Positions 1 to 9,549 are shown, numbered from the stretch's first letter. The stretch: DNA of 64,000 bases from Vibrio agarilyticus (GCF_012641465.1 NZ_JABAIK010000009.1:62001-126000); one strand, 5' to 3'. Made by a program: numbers and translations. Notes: a model not told the origin generated them from the letters alone.

Positions 1-281
1 CTTTCTTAGAAACTGATCTTAAAGCACATTTGGATTCACACCAAATTCAGGAGGTCACCTTAGTAGGCAGTATGAGCCACCTCTGTATTGCGGCGGCGGC
101 TCGCGCGGCCGCCGATTTTGGTTATACCGTGACCGTTGTTCACGATGCGTGTGCAACCCATTTGCTGCAATTTAATGAAGTTGTGGTCGCACCTGAAGCC
201 GTTCAGGCGGCGAATATGTATGCGATTGATTTTGGTTATGGTCAGGTGAAAAGCGCAGAAGAGTACACCCGTGATTCTTGA
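1..281 (+). CDS. Cysteine hydrolase (isochorismatase-like family), C-terminal part
   Basis: The reading frame is open from the first bases of the window, so this is the 3' end of a gene that starts outside it. The visible part contains VTLVGSMSHLCIAAAARAA followed by DFGYTVTVVHDACAT. This is the usual C-terminal half of isochorismatase-like cysteine hydrolases, with the nucleophilic cysteine in the SHLC motif and the following Rossmann-like strand. Members hydrolyse small amides or isochorismate, and the substrate cannot be told from this fragment. A TTG about 30 bases in could be mistaken for a start, but the family homology continues upstream of it. A weak hairpin follows before cobQ. Confidence 0.8.
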   Translation, partial: FLETDLKAHLDSHQIQEVTLVGSMSHLCIAAAARAAADFGYTVTVVHDACATHLLQFNEVVVAPEAVQAANMYAIDFGYGQVKSAEEYTRDS

Positions 282-310
282 GCTGGCAGATTCGTTGGTT
301 TTAGCGATTT

Positions 311-330
311 GCCTTCCTCTAAGAGAAGGC
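311..330 (+). terminator. Weak hairpin between hydrolase and cobQ
   Basis: GCCTTC and GAAGGC pair across an 8-base loop about 30 bases after the hydrolase stop. Only a broken T run follows (GACTTTAACTT), so this is at best a weak intrinsic terminator. Confidence 0.3.
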
Positions 331-396
331 GACTTTAACTTCACCTATCAATGGGATAACGGTATGATTTAGCTTTGATCACCAACTCTGTATCCC

Positions 397-1902
397 ATGT
401 CTGATTCAATTGCCGCTTTGATGGTTCAAGGCACCACTTCTGATGCTGGAAAAAGCGTTCTTGTCGCTGGAATCGGTCGCATGTTAGCCAGGCGTGGCAT
501 TCGCGTTGCGCCGTTTAAACCGCAAAATATGGCACTCAATAGTGCCGTCACTCTAGATGGTGGCGAAATTGGCCGAGCGCAAGCGGTTCAAGCTCAAGCC
601 TGTGGTGTGACGCCTTCCGTCGATATGAACCCAATTTTAATCAAACCAAGCAGCGACGTTGGCGCGCAAATTATTATTCAAGGCCAAGCAAAAATGAACT
701 TGGATGCCATTGGATATCATGAATTCAAAAAAATGGCGCTGCCTTATGTGCTTGAGTCATTTACCGCGCTTAGCAAACAGTTTGATTGCATTATCATTGA
801 AGGCGCGGGAAGTCCGGCTGAAATCAACCTTCGCGAAAATGATATTGCGAATATGGGGTTTGCAGAGGCGGCCGACGTTCCTGTAGTTATTGTGGCAGAT
901 ATTGACCGAGGTGGGGTTTTTGCGCATTTGTATGGCACATTAGCTCTGCTGTCGCCTAGCGAACAGGCTCGAGTAAAAGGTTTCATTATTAACCGGTTTC
1001 GAGGGGATGTTGCGCTGCTCGAGCCCGGATTGCGCTGGCTAGAAGAAAAAACCAATAAACCGGTATTAGGCGTATTGCCCTTTTTGCATGGGCTCAATAT
1101 CGAAGCGGAAGATGCGATAATCGATGCTCATTCAGCGGTAAAAAATAGCAAAATACGGGTGGTGGTGCCTGTTGTTACGCGGATCAGTAACCACACTGAT
1201 TTTGACCCGCTACGCCTTCATCCAGATATCGACTTTCGCTATGTCGGAAAAGGGGAGTCGTTAGCTAACGCTGATTTAATTATCTTACCCGGCACCAAAT
1301 CGACTCGAGCGGATCTGGCGTATCTGCGTGAGCAGGGCTGGGACAAAGAGATAGCAAAACATCTACGCTATGGTGGCAAAGTGATCGGTATCTGTGGTGG
1401 GTTGCAGATGCTCGGGCAAACAATTATTGATGAGAGTGGTGTCGAAGGTGAAGCCGGAACGAGTCAAGGGTTGGGATGGCTTAATCTTTCAACGAGCATG
1501 CAAGCGAAAAAGACCTTACGTCAGCGCCAAGGTTGTTTGACTTTAAATGGTCAAACGGTTTCGGTGCACGGGTACGAAATTCATGTTGGTCAATCACAGG
1601 TCACTGATGCGGCCCCGATTGAATTGGATGATGGAAGTGTTGACGGTGCATTGAGTGCGGATAATCAAATTTTTGGCAGTTATCTTCACGGATTGTTTGA
1701 TTCTGAGCCAGCACTGGCATTGATTATTCAATGGGTTAATGACGAGCAAATTGCACCACAAAATATGATGCAAATGCGTGAACACGCGCTTGATCGAATT
1801 GCCGATGCCATTGAAGCCCACGTTGACCTTTCTTCATTGGGTATAGCGACAGCGCCCAGCTATCGTAAAGACAGAGTGATTGCCGATGGAGCCTCGCTGT
1901 AA
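397..1902 (+). CDS. cobQ: Cobyric acid synthase
   Basis: This 501-residue protein has the normal length and layout of CobQ/CbiP, the glutamine-dependent amidase that amidates adenosylcobyrinic acid a,c-diamide to cobyric acid in the cytoplasm. The N-terminal P-loop-like motif [13 protein letters not shown] and the [11 protein letters not shown] segment belong to the synthetase domain. The C-terminal half carries the glutaminase with the nucleophile motif [12 protein letters not shown] and a late histidine in SYLHGLFDS. The first ATG is used because the family begins almost directly at the P-loop; no good Shine-Dalgarno is visible. Its stop codon overlaps the start of modA (TAATG), so it is translationally coupled to a molybdate transporter. 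No other cobalamin gene is in the window. Confidence 0.93.
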   Translation: MSDSIAALMVQGTTSDAGKSVLVAGIGRMLARRGIRVAPFKPQNMALNSAVTLDGGEIGRAQAVQAQACGVTPSVDMNPILIKPSSDVGAQIIIQGQAKMNLDAIGYHEFKKMALPYVLESFTALSKQFDCIIIEGAGSPAEINLRENDIANMGFAEAADVPVVIVADIDRGGVFAHLYGTLALLSPSEQARVKGFIINRFRGDVALLEPGLRWLEEKTNKPVLGVLPFLHGLNIEAEDAIIDAHSAVKNSKIRVVVPVVTRISNHTDFDPLRLHPDIDFRYVGKGESLANADLIILPGTKSTRADLAYLREQGWDKEIAKHLRYGGKVIGICGGLQMLGQTIIDESGVEGEAGTSQGLGWLNLSTSMQAKKTLRQRQGCLTLNGQTVSVHGYEIHVGQSQVTDAAPIELDDGSVDGALSADNQIFGSYLHGLFDSEPALALIIQWVNDEQIAPQNMMQMREHALDRIADAIEAHVDLSSLGIATAPSYRKDRVIADGASL

Positions 1903-2789
1903 TGAGAGTACTGTTAACAGAGCAAATCAAGGTATGCGCAAAATGGGGTTATCACCATGGGATTAGTGCTATAAAAACGGCGTTAATCGCGGCGGTGGCA
2001 AGTGCTGCTTTGCTGAGTAGTGCAATGGCGAAAGCATCAGAACAGACGAAAAATACGGTTCATGTTTTTGCTGCGTCATCACTAACGAATGTGGTTCACG
2101 CGTTATTTGACGATTTTAATCGTCAGCAAGGTATCCATCTCGTTCCTGTGTTTGCAAGCTCTTCATCCATTGCGCGCCAAGTGGCCAATGGCGCGCCAGC
2201 TGATATTGTGATCCTCGCCAATCAGCGCTGGATGGATTATTTGGTTGACACGCAATGGGTATCTCGTGACGGTGTCACTAATTTCGCTAGTAATCGTCTC
2301 GTGACGATCACATCGAACGCGAATAATCAGGACTTCAATACGTCTTTTGATCTCACTAATCCGAAGGATTGGTTACAACGCTTGCAAGACTCACGCCTTG
2401 CCATGGGTAATCCACAGAGCGTTCCTGCCGGCACATATGCCAAACAAGCGTTAGAGTATGTGGGTATTTGGCCTCATTTGAAAGGGGCGACGGCGCCAAC
2501 GAGCAGCGTACGAATGGCGCTGACGTTAGTGGAGCGTCAAGAAGTGCCACTGGGCATTGTCTATCAAACAGATGCGTTACAATCGAACAAAGTTGAGGTT
2601 GTCGCGTCCATCCCTGCCAATTGGCATGAGCCAATTCAATATCCAGCGGCCTTGATTTCCTCAACTGTGCATGCCAAAGCCTTTTTTGACTATTTAACAT
2701 CAGAAGCAGCGCAGCGTATTTTACAACAGCAGGGCTTTACAACAGATGCACCATCCGCCGCAGCCAGGAGTGCGTTAAATAATGAGTGA
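1902..2789 (+). CDS. modA: Molybdate ABC transporter, periplasmic binding protein
   Basis: This 295-residue protein has the ModA mature start VHVFAASSLTNVVHALF, followed by FASSSSIARQVANGAPADIVILAN, the segments that line the oxyanion pocket. A signal peptide (hydrophobic AALIAAVASAALLSSAMAKA) is preceded by about 24 extra residues, so the true start may be downstream at a non-standard codon. The ATG used overlaps the cobQ stop. It delivers molybdate or tungstate to ModB in the inner membrane, and the modA stop overlaps modB by 8 bases. No ModE gene or clear ModE palindrome was seen nearby. Confidence 0.92.
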   Translation: MRVLLTEQIKVCAKWGYHHGISAIKTALIAAVASAALLSSAMAKASEQTKNTVHVFAASSLTNVVHALFDDFNRQQGIHLVPVFASSSSIARQVANGAPADIVILANQRWMDYLVDTQWVSRDGVTNFASNRLVTITSNANNQDFNTSFDLTNPKDWLQRLQDSRLAMGNPQSVPAGTYAKQALEYVGIWPHLKGATAPTSSVRMALTLVERQEVPLGIVYQTDALQSNKVEVVASIPANWHEPIQYPAALISSTVHAKAFFDYLTSEAAQRILQQQGFTTDAPSAAARSALNNE

Positions 2790-3471
2790 GCTCGAACATC
2801 AAGCGATTTTGCTCAGTCTCAAAGTTGGCTTTTATGCGGTGCTTTGGCTTATTCCTATCGCAACGTTTCTCGCATGGGTACTTGCGCGCAAGGAATTCGT
2901 TGGTAAAAGTCTACTTGATAGTTTGGTGTATCTGCCATTGGTGTTACCTCCGGTTGTGATTGGCTATTTGCTGCTCATTTCGATGGGAAGGCAAGGCGTA
3001 TTCGGCGGATGGCTGTATCAGCATTTTGGTTTAGTGTTCAGTTTTAACTGGAAAGGCGCGGTGTTGGCATGCATTGTGGTGGCGCTTCCATTAATGGTGC
3101 GGGCGATTCGCTTGGGATTTGATGGCATTGACCCGAAATTGGAGCAGGCAGCGGCCACTTTAGGCGCATCACCAATGCGTGTATTTTTCACCATTACCCT
3201 GCCATTATTACTGCCGGGCATCATCACTGGAAGCATGCTGGCATTTGCACGTAGTTTGGGCGAATTTGGCGCGACAATCAGTTTCGTATCAAACATTCCC
3301 GGAGAGACGCAAACGATTCCTCTTGCAATGTACACCTTTATTGAAACCCCTGGCGCTGAAAGTGAAGCGGCACGTTTGTGCATTATTTCAATTGGCATCG
3401 CACTAGTCAGTTTGTTGGTATCAGAGTGGTTAACGCGACGTGCGTCTAAACGCTTAGGAACGCGCTCATGA
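2782..3471 (+). CDS. modB: Molybdate ABC transporter, permease
   Basis: A 229-residue inner-membrane protein with five or six hydrophobic segments. The binding-protein-dependent permease signature is visible as [28 protein letters not shown], the EAA loop that docks to the ATPase, followed by [13 protein letters not shown], typical of ModB. It overlaps modA at its start and modC at its end (4 bases), so the three mod genes are one translationally coupled unit. Confidence 0.93.
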   Translation: MSELEHQAILLSLKVGFYAVLWLIPIATFLAWVLARKEFVGKSLLDSLVYLPLVLPPVVIGYLLLISMGRQGVFGGWLYQHFGLVFSFNWKGAVLACIVVALPLMVRAIRLGFDGIDPKLEQAAATLGASPMRVFFTITLPLLLPGIITGSMLAFARSLGEFGATISFVSNIPGETQTIPLAMYTFIETPGAESEAARLCIISIGIALVSLLVSEWLTRRASKRLGTRS

Positions 3472-4598
3472 GTCAAACTCAGCAAATCGTCATCCAATTT
3501 CAGCACAAATTAGGGCATGCACAATTTGATATTGATTTGGTGCTGCCAGCTCAAGGAATCACGGCGTTATTTGGTCGATCAGGGGCAGGGAAAACCTCGA
3601 TTATTAATGCGGTGAGCGGGTTATTGACGCCCGATTCGGGCCGTATCAATGTTGGTGGACAGGCGTTATTTGATAGTTCAAACAAAACCAACGTGCCAAT
3701 CCATCAACGTCGAGTAGGCTACGTGTTTCAAGATGCTCGTCTCTTTCCACACTATAGTGTCAAAGGCAACCTTTGCTATGGGGTTAAGTCGTTTGAGCAA
3801 ACACACTTTGATCAGATAGTCGATTTGCTTGATATTCGGCCACTACTTTCACGCTATCCGGCGTCTTTGTCGGGCGGTGAAAAGCAGCGCGTCGCGATAG
3901 GGCGAGCGTTGTTAGCAAAGCCCAATATCCTACTTATGGATGAACCATTAGCATCGCTCGATCTTCCACGTAAGCGCGAAGTTCTACCTTTTTTGGAGCA
4001 GTTAGCTCACTCAGTGAAGATTCCGATTCTCTATGTGAGTCACAGCTTGCATGAAGTGCTGCACTTAGCCAATTATTTAGCCATTATCGACGCAGGAAAG
4101 GTGGTTGCTAGCGGACCGGTCGCCCAAATTTGGTCGTCTCAAGCCATGCGCCCATGGCAATCTTTTGCGGAACAGAGCACCTTATTTGAGGCGCAAGTAC
4201 TCGCGCAGCACGAGCAATATGCATTGACTCAAGTCTCGCTCGCCAATTCGGTCTCTATTTGGGTACAAAAATTGGCACTGGAGCCAAAGCACCCTGTGCG
4301 ACTGCAAATTCGCGCCAGTGATGTGTCAATCACGCGAGTGCGCCCAGAGCAAACCTCAATTCGAAATATTTTACCGGCAATTATCACGCAAATTGAGCGC
4401 CACGGTGATGATGTCAACAAAGAGTCCGTATCGATTCAACTGCAGCTAGGGACAGAATGTTTACTTTGGGCGACAATAACGCCTTGGGCATTGGCCGAAT
4501 TAGCGCTAAAGCGTGGGGATGAGGTATTTGCTCAAATTAAAGGGGTCAGCGTGACGCAACGTGATGTCGCAACACCTGCGCTAGTGCGGCAGCATTAA
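3468..4598 (+). CDS. modC: Molybdate ABC transporter, ATP-binding protein
   Basis: A 376-residue ATPase. Walker A is [10 protein letters not shown], the signature is [17 protein letters not shown], and Walker B is [12 protein letters not shown] with a following switch histidine in YVSHSLHEV. The C-terminal 120 residues form a TOBE/MOP-like molybdate-sensing domain, which explains why the protein is longer than a plain ABC subunit. ATG overlaps the modB stop. A bidirectional hairpin follows the gene. Confidence 0.93.
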   Translation: MSQTQQIVIQFQHKLGHAQFDIDLVLPAQGITALFGRSGAGKTSIINAVSGLLTPDSGRINVGGQALFDSSNKTNVPIHQRRVGYVFQDARLFPHYSVKGNLCYGVKSFEQTHFDQIVDLLDIRPLLSRYPASLSGGEKQRVAIGRALLAKPNILLMDEPLASLDLPRKREVLPFLEQLAHSVKIPILYVSHSLHEVLHLANYLAIIDAGKVVASGPVAQIWSSQAMRPWQSFAEQSTLFEAQVLAQHEQYALTQVSLANSVSIWVQKLALEPKHPVRLQIRASDVSITRVRPEQTSIRNILPAIITQIERHGDDVNKESVSIQLQLGTECLLWATITPWALAELALKRGDEVFAQIKGVSVTQRDVATPALVRQH

Positions 4599-4616
4599 AA
4601 CGTTTTTGGAAAGGAA

Positions 4617-4643
4617 ATGAGCGCAGCAAAATACTGCGCTCAT
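4617..4643. terminator. Bidirectional terminator between modC and the convergent gene
   Basis: ATGAGCGCAG and CTGCGCTCAT are perfect 10-base arms around a 7-base loop. A T-rich stretch follows on the plus side (ATTATTTTTC). It lies exactly between the convergent ends of modC and the next gene. Confidence 0.75.
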
Positions 4644-4647
4644 ATGA

Positions 4648-5085
4648 TTATTTTTCAAACACGTCTTTGAAATCACGCTTTAGAATGGGATCGCGGCGCG
4701 CTTTTTTCAATTGCTTGATCATATCTTTGACGCAATTAAACAGCACTTGATCCAAAAGCTGTGAACGGTACTCGTCTTTTTCTTCGTCCGTCATATCTTT
4801 TGGCAGATTTAACGTTGGAAATTCTTCCATCACATTCAAACCTGCAAACGCTTGGCTTACAGAGACCAAAGCGTGAAATTGCTCAAAATTATCTAAAATA
4901 TTTTGCGCACTGTTCGGTAAGGTGTCCCACTGCTCGCGAACCGCCTCTTCAGAGACTTCATGAATCGAGGTCACCATTTCGTACATTTCTTGAGGAACTT
5001 GATCAAATTCAATCACTTGACGAAGTTCTGCAGAAATCGTACTCAAATCGATAGGCTGTTTTTCTTGGTTGTTTGACTCTGACAT
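4648..5085 (-). CDS. DUF3069-type conserved hypothetical protein
   Basis: A 145-residue acidic, helical, soluble protein with no signal peptide or membrane segment. I recognise it as the type annotated DUF3069 in Vibrionaceae, but its function is unknown to me. The sequence is rich in Glu/Asp and Gln, with a basic patch near the C terminus (QLKKARRDPILKRDF). It is monocistronic and convergent with modC. The DUF number is from memory and should be treated as provisional. Confidence 0.65.
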   Translation of the reverse strand: MSESNNQEKQPIDLSTISAELRQVIEFDQVPQEMYEMVTSIHEVSEEAVREQWDTLPNSAQNILDNFEQFHALVSVSQAFAGLNVMEEFPTLNLPKDMTDEEKDEYRSQLLDQVLFNCVKDMIKQLKKARRDPILKRDFKDVFEK

Positions 5086-5200
5086 TCTACTGTCTCTTAC
5101 TGGAAAAACCGGAATAGTAAGTATATAGCAATAAAAGTCAATGAATTAAGACCCTTCATATGAATACGTGAAGCGAACTAGGTCTAGGGACCTATGGTTA

Positions 5201-5264
5201 AATCCTCGCCTCACTGGTAAACCACGTCATTCTGGCTGAGCCATGTATCTTGAGGTTGAGTATA
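5201..5264 (-). repeat. Decayed, inverted copy of the TATACCCAAG intergenic repeat
   Basis: Read on the minus strand this stretch matches the left part of the 8709-8976 element: a degenerate end, then a core corresponding to TTCAGCGAGAATGACTTGG and GTGAGGCGAGGATT. Several positions have drifted, including the terminal TATACC. It lies upstream of the response-regulator gene. Confidence 0.65.
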
Positions 5265-5371
5265 TTGAGCATTCGATTAGGTAATTAATGCAACAAGTTG
5301 GGTAACATAAAGGAATAATTGGCAGAGCTATGTTATACCTTGTATAGGGAATACAAATTCAAGGTGAATGG

Positions 5372-6361
5372 ATGTCAGCAGGATCTTCAATGCGTATCTT
5401 ATTAGTTGATGATGTGGCGGTGGTTCGAATGCAACTCGCGATACGCTTAGAGCAGCTCGGGCATGAGGTCAAAGCGGTTGATTGCGGGCGTCAGGCGTTA
5501 GAGTCTTATGAAGAGTTTGATCCTGAATTGGTGCTGCTCGATGTTTGTATGCCTGAGATAGACGGGTTTGAAGTTTCTCGCCGCATACGGAGTGAATTTC
5601 CTGATTGGGTTCCCATCATTTTTTTAAGTGGTTATGACGAACCTGAAATGATAGCGACCGCCATTGAGGCGGGGGGCGATGATTATTTAATCAAGCCAGT
5701 CGATAAGCTCATTTTGCAATCCAAACTCATTGCTATGCAGCGGATTGCTCAAATGCGTCGCGAGCTCAAACAGACCACTCAACAACTGCATCAAATCAAT
5801 AAAAAACTTCAGCAACAAGCCAATGAAGACGGGTTAACCAAACTCTACAACCGTCGATTTATTGATAATCAGCTTGATGACCTTATTGCGTGGCATGGGC
5901 GTCATCAAATGCCGATGGGTTTAATTATGCTCGATGTCGACCATTTTAAAGCATTTAATGACAACTATGGCCACATTCAAGGCGATCAATGTTTACAAGC
6001 GATAGCACAAATTCTGGATGCACTTTTTACGCGAACAGGGGAATACGTTGGTCGCTACGGTGGGGAAGAGTTTGTCATTTTGCTTGGTAGCATCAACACA
6101 GAGAAGCTCGCGAAACAAGCACGACGGATACGAGAGGCGATTCACCAGTTGGCTTATCCACACCAGCACTCGCAGGTGAGTGACATTGTGACGGCGTCAC
6201 TTGGCGTGTTGTCTTTAATGCCTCGCGGGAATGAATCTCGTCAGGCGCTTTATGAGATGGCAGATAGCGCGCTCTATCAAGCAAAAACGCAAGGAAGAGA
6301 TCAGCATGTTTTGCGAATAGAAGGGGAAGGGCAAAAGCCGCATTTAGCCGTGGTTAAATGA
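5372..6361 (+). CDS. Response regulator with GGDEF output (diguanylate cyclase)
   Basis: A 329-residue soluble protein. The N-terminal receiver domain (about 7-125) has acidic pair DD at 13-14, phospho-acceptor D57 (LLDVCMP) and lysine K108 (LIKPVD). A short coiled linker rich in Gln (TTQQLHQINKKLQQQANEDG) leads into a GGDEF domain with RYGGEEF at about 228-234. The intact GGEEF predicts synthesis of cyclic di-GMP when the receiver is phosphorylated. The usual inhibitory RxxD just before it is absent. The layout is PleD/WspR-like. No partner kinase is adjacent. It is convergent with a second diguanylate cyclase. Confidence 0.9.
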   Translation: MSAGSSMRILLVDDVAVVRMQLAIRLEQLGHEVKAVDCGRQALESYEEFDPELVLLDVCMPEIDGFEVSRRIRSEFPDWVPIIFLSGYDEPEMIATAIEAGGDDYLIKPVDKLILQSKLIAMQRIAQMRRELKQTTQQLHQINKKLQQQANEDGLTKLYNRRFIDNQLDDLIAWHGRHQMPMGLIMLDVDHFKAFNDNYGHIQGDQCLQAIAQILDALFTRTGEYVGRYGGEEFVILLGSINTEKLAKQARRIREAIHQLAYPHQHSQVSDIVTASLGVLSLMPRGNESRQALYEMADSALYQAKTQGRDQHVLRIEGEGQKPHLAVVK

Positions 6362-6377
6362 AGATGGCTAATTGAGC

Positions 6378-7625
6378 CTAAGCGTTTGAAAGCATAACTC
6401 GGTTGCGTCCGGCGTTTTTGGCTTTGTATAGGGCCTCGTCGGCGCGTTCTTTTACTGTGTCGACGTCACGTGTTTCCAAACTGTCGCAAACCCCAATACT
6501 GATTGTCACACTGACAGCTTGTGACTCTGGTTTATTTTTGCGCCTTTGTCGCTTACCTTCCGTTGAGCTCTCTGGTCGCATTTCAACGTTGCGGATCATC
6601 ATTTGATAATTGGCAATTTCTTCGCGCAGTTCTTGCAAAATGGGTTCAGCTTGCTCTGCGGTACGGTTTCTAAATAAAAGAGTAAATTCTTCTCCACCAT
6701 AGCGATAGACACGAATAAGGCGAGATTGACGTTTGGCAAGGCAGCTAGCCACCAACTTTAAAACATCATCGCCTGTTGCATGACCGTAAGTGTCATTAAA
6801 TTTCTTAAAATGATCGACATCAACCATGGCGATTGAGAACTTTCGTCCCAACTGTTTTACATCAAGATCCAACATGCGGCGACTTGAAAGCCCCGTCAAT
6901 GCATCCATGAACGCAAGTACATGACTGGCTGAAACCAGATAAATAATGATGAGCAGAGCACTTAAGGTAAACATAGTGCTTGATATGTATCGAACATCAA
7001 AAAAAATAAACGTCGCCGTCGACATAACAACAGACGAGTAAATCGCGGCCTCAAGTGTTCCGTTATAGCGTAGCAATATCATGGCAGTGATCCCAACGAC
7101 CGCAGAGCAGTAGAGGATCAAAACCACCGGAAGATGCGAAAGCTTAGGCTCAACAAATAAGAGCCCTTTAGACCAGTTGACTAGTGTACTCTCTTGAAAA
7201 TGCGTTATTAGTAAATAGGACCAAAACACAAATAGCGCTAAAATTAAGAAATACAACATGACCATGCGCGGCTGTAAACCTTCTCGTGGAAAGCAATAGA
7301 CTAACGCGGCGGCGACAGGAAGTAGAAAAGTAAGAAGTGAAAGTTCAAGCAGTTTGTTGTCAACACTCAAAGGCACTTGTAAGCGCTGCTGTATCGTAAG
7401 ATAGCAAAGAAACAACGCGATGCTTAACATCGCCATTCGCCCTTGTTTGAAGAGAAATGCCAACATAAAGGCGGTAAAAAGTAACCCATAAGGCAGGCTT
7501 GAGGCGAGGCTCTGATTATCACGCGTGATTGCGATGATGGCGTCCATACCAAAGTAAGATCCCGTTAATAAAAGCAGCGGGATAAAAATCCTAAAATGAC
7601 TGTGATTTGCAATCGAGGATGTCAT
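6378..7625 (-). CDS. Membrane-bound diguanylate cyclase (GGDEF)
   Basis: A 415-residue protein. Roughly residues 10-240 are a run of hydrophobic segments (about seven helices) with no recognisable sensor family; the rest is a GGDEF domain with YRYGGEEF ending near residue 314. The catalytic motif is intact, so cyclic di-GMP synthesis is expected. The RxxD inhibitory site is not present at the normal place. An insert rich in basic residues (TEGKRQRRKNKPE) splits the C-terminal part of the domain. It lies tail to tail, 16 bases from the response-regulator cyclase, so two c-di-GMP sources share a locus but not a promoter. Confidence 0.9.
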   Translation of the reverse strand: MTSSIANHSHFRIFIPLLLLTGSYFGMDAIIAITRDNQSLASSLPYGLLFTAFMLAFLFKQGRMAMLSIALFLCYLTIQQRLQVPLSVDNKLLELSLLTFLLPVAAALVYCFPREGLQPRMVMLYFLILALFVFWSYLLITHFQESTLVNWSKGLLFVEPKLSHLPVVLILYCSAVVGITAMILLRYNGTLEAAIYSSVVMSTATFIFFDVRYISSTMFTLSALLIIIYLVSASHVLAFMDALTGLSSRRMLDLDVKQLGRKFSIAMVDVDHFKKFNDTYGHATGDDVLKLVASCLAKRQSRLIRVYRYGGEEFTLLFRNRTAEQAEPILQELREEIANYQMMIRNVEMRPESSTEGKRQRRKNKPESQAVSVTISIGVCDSLETRDVDTVKERADEALYKAKNAGRNRVMLSNA

Positions 7626-7704
7626 CGTTTACTCATACCTGACGAACTGTATTTCCGTGTGTTTTTATCAATGAATGGCAACCATCGATAGTATCACTCA
7701 ATGC

Positions 7705-7728
7705 TATACCCAAGTAACCTCACTAGGA
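7705..7728 (+). repeat. Single end of the TATACCCAAG intergenic repeat
   Basis: TATACCCAAGTAACCTCA matches the left terminus of the 8709-8976 element, with no matching right end nearby. It is a solo terminus or truncated copy upstream of the comFB-like gene. Confidence 0.6.
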
Positions 7729-7871
7729 TAAGGCTATTTGACAAATTGCCAAGCTTTTTACCCGTTTTGTACCATATATTTCTCGTATTTGGTTAAATTT
7801 AATTCAGTCAATAAGTAATATTTGAAGAATCCATGTCATAATAGAGAGAGTTCGTTAAAGGAAGCGTGAAA

Positions 7872-8249
7872 ATGCAAATTAGTGTTGATGTTCATAACTA
7901 TATGGAAACATTGGTTGGTCAAGTACTAGGGCAAGAGCAGTATACGGAGCGTTTTGACTCAGAGCAGCTAGCGGATATTGCCTGTTTGGCTCTTGTTCAG
8001 CTGAAACCTATCTACATTCGTCACGATATTGATTTTTTGAGCGCGCTACCAGAAACTCGTTTAGTTCACTTTAAACAAAGCTGTCAGATTGCGGTTGATA
8101 ATGCGCTTGAGATGATCATCAATGACCGTCGAAAAAATCGGACTATGGACAACCTTCCCGTGGTTTTCTCGCACGTGCACCCTGATGAAATGTTAGAATT
8201 AGAGTGGTTTGAAAAACCAATTCTCGAATTTTATCGCAAAAAAGAGTAA
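7872..8249 (+). CDS. ComFB-like late competence family protein
   Basis: A 125-residue soluble helical protein. The N-terminal SVDVHNYMETLVGQVLG and the central CLALVQLKPIYIRHDIDFL are typical of the ComFB family (late competence development protein). Family members in cyanobacteria have been linked to cyclic-dinucleotide binding; the role in Vibrio is not known to me. ATG 7872 is preferred over the GTG six bases earlier because AAAGGA sits at a proper spacing from the ATG. It is next to two diguanylate cyclases, which may or may not be meaningful. Confidence 0.7.
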   Translation: MQISVDVHNYMETLVGQVLGQEQYTERFDSEQLADIACLALVQLKPIYIRHDIDFLSALPETRLVHFKQSCQIAVDNALEMIINDRRKNRTMDNLPVVFSHVHPDEMLELEWFEKPILEFYRKKE

Positions 8250-8349
8250 GTTTTTGGGTGTTAGAATAGCCGCACAAGCGGAAACCAAGTTCACGCGAAA
8301 ATTGAACATTTGCGTACAAATTCGATTGATAAATGAAAATGAGGTTGTT

Positions 8350-8631
8350 GTGGGATTTTTTTCACGTTTATTTGGCAGCAAGACCGACAAATCACCCGCT
8401 GCAGAAGTTGAGCCAGTCGAGTATAAAGGTTTTAAAATATATGCTCAGAGCCAAGAGGAGCGCGGCCAGTATCGGATCGCCGGCCGAATTACCAAGCAAT
8501 TTGATGATGAAGTAAAAACGCATCAATTTATTCGTTCAGATATGTTTGCCAGTCAAACGGATGCAGATGAACTTATGGTAAAAAAAGCGGAAATGTTTAT
8601 CGATCAAATGGGCGATAAGATTTTCGGTTAA
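8350..8631 (+). CDS. HlyU-like transcriptional regulator
   Basis: A 93-residue protein starting at a GTG: the translation VGFFSRLFGSK matches the start typical of the proteobacterial HlyU family entry (MGFFSRLFG...). ATGAGG upstream is a plausible Shine-Dalgarno. A longer frame upstream exists but overlaps the previous gene and has no homology signal. The body includes EYKGFKIYAQSQEERGQYRIAGRI, the usual compact fold of this family. This is not the ArsR-type HlyU virulence activator of V. cholerae; the family name is shared but the sequences differ. A strong terminator follows. Confidence 0.75.
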   Translation: MGFFSRLFGSKTDKSPAAEVEPVEYKGFKIYAQSQEERGQYRIAGRITKQFDDEVKTHQFIRSDMFASQTDADELMVKKAEMFIDQMGDKIFG

Positions 8632-8651
8632 ACCTAAGGTTTGAACAGCAC

Positions 8652-8680
8652 AAAACGCCTCGCTATATGCGGGGCGTTTT
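8652..8680 (+). terminator. Intrinsic terminator after hlyU-like gene
   Basis: AAAACGCC and GGCGTTTT form a GC-rich stem extended by CGC/GCG around a TATAT loop, followed by GTTATT. It sits 20 bases after the stop codon. Confidence 0.85.
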
Positions 8681-8708
8681 GTTATTGGTCAAAATGTTGT
8701 TTGGGTTA

Positions 8709-8976
8709 TATACCCAAGTAACCTCAAGATGCATGGTTCAGCGAGAATGACTTGGTTTGTCAGTGAGGCGAGGATTTGAAGATTGAGTGGTTCTCAATCG
8801 AAAATCGTCAACAAAGCTGATGAGCCAAGACAGCTCGCCCTTTGGGAGCCAATCACTGAACCGATAGCGGCGTTAAACAACTTGAAAATAGACTGGCTAT
8901 TTCGCTGCGTTGTTTGCCTTGCTCTCTGCTCAGTGAGCCGGCTCTGAATCCAGCATCTTGAAGTCACTTGGGTATA
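8709..8976 (+). repeat. MITE-like intergenic repeat, full-length copy
   Basis: A 268-base non-coding element. The left end begins TATACCCAAGTAACCTCAAG and the right end is the near-perfect inverse (CTTGAAGTCACTTGGGTATA), giving terminal inverted repeats of about 24 bases with a few mismatches. The interior has no open frame of note. Partial or decayed copies lie at 5201, 7705, 12584, 41183 and 47766, so it is a dispersed family of the host. No adjacent transposase is present. Confidence 0.8.
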
Positions 8977-9549
8977 GAGAGGCTGTTGGTACGACGACAA
9001 ATCACGCCACTCCAAATTTTTTTGAATTATCACGCAACGAATTGATTGCAATCATCTTTATTAGAGCCATTCGCTTATATGCTGATGGTTCTTTTTGTAT
9101 TTATCGTTTGTGCTCAATGATACCCGTCCTACTTGAAGTTGCAGCAGAGTTGACGGGCACTCACAAACCTCATCACATAGTGTATCTATGTTCACGAAGT
9201 GCTCAGAGGCTTTGTTCGCTGCTCGCCTACCAGCACTTCAAGTTGTTTGGGTATAGACAAGTCGGCTGAAGGCGTTAGCGGAAGTCGCCACAATAAAATT
9301 TACGGAAAGAAAGTTTCACGTAAGGACGGCGTCACAGCCAATTCAGGTGAAACATTGCGGTAACTCATCTGGTTTGACCTGCATCTGGTTGACTTTTTGT
9401 TGTTTATTTTCAATAAATACAACGCTGCTCACTTGAACTGAGTGGAAAAAATCCAGAGTTGCCGTATTTTTATTACAGGTTCGATAAAATGTCGAAGCAA
9501 ACTCATAGCCAATAAATGAGCGCTAAAGACCATTAGTCAGGGAATATCT
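8977..9549. other. Non-coding region upstream of pntA
   Basis: Apart from the second inverted-repeat element at 9120-9255 I see no gene here. The 290 bases next to pntA should contain its promoter and a long 5' leader, but no riboswitch-like structure was recognised by eye. Confidence 0.5.
9120..9255 (+). repeat. Second MITE-like element with ACTTGAAGT ends
   Basis: A 136-base element whose left end reads TACCCGTCCTACTTGAAGT and whose right end reads ACTTCAAGTTGTTTGGGTA, i.e. imperfect terminal inverted repeats. The ends resemble those of the 8709 element but the interior is different. The two elements lie in tandem upstream of pntA. Confidence 0.7.

Noticed and set aside
282-396. Cobalamin riboswitch before cobQ
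   Set aside because: The gap is only 115 bases and no B12-box-like motif was seen.
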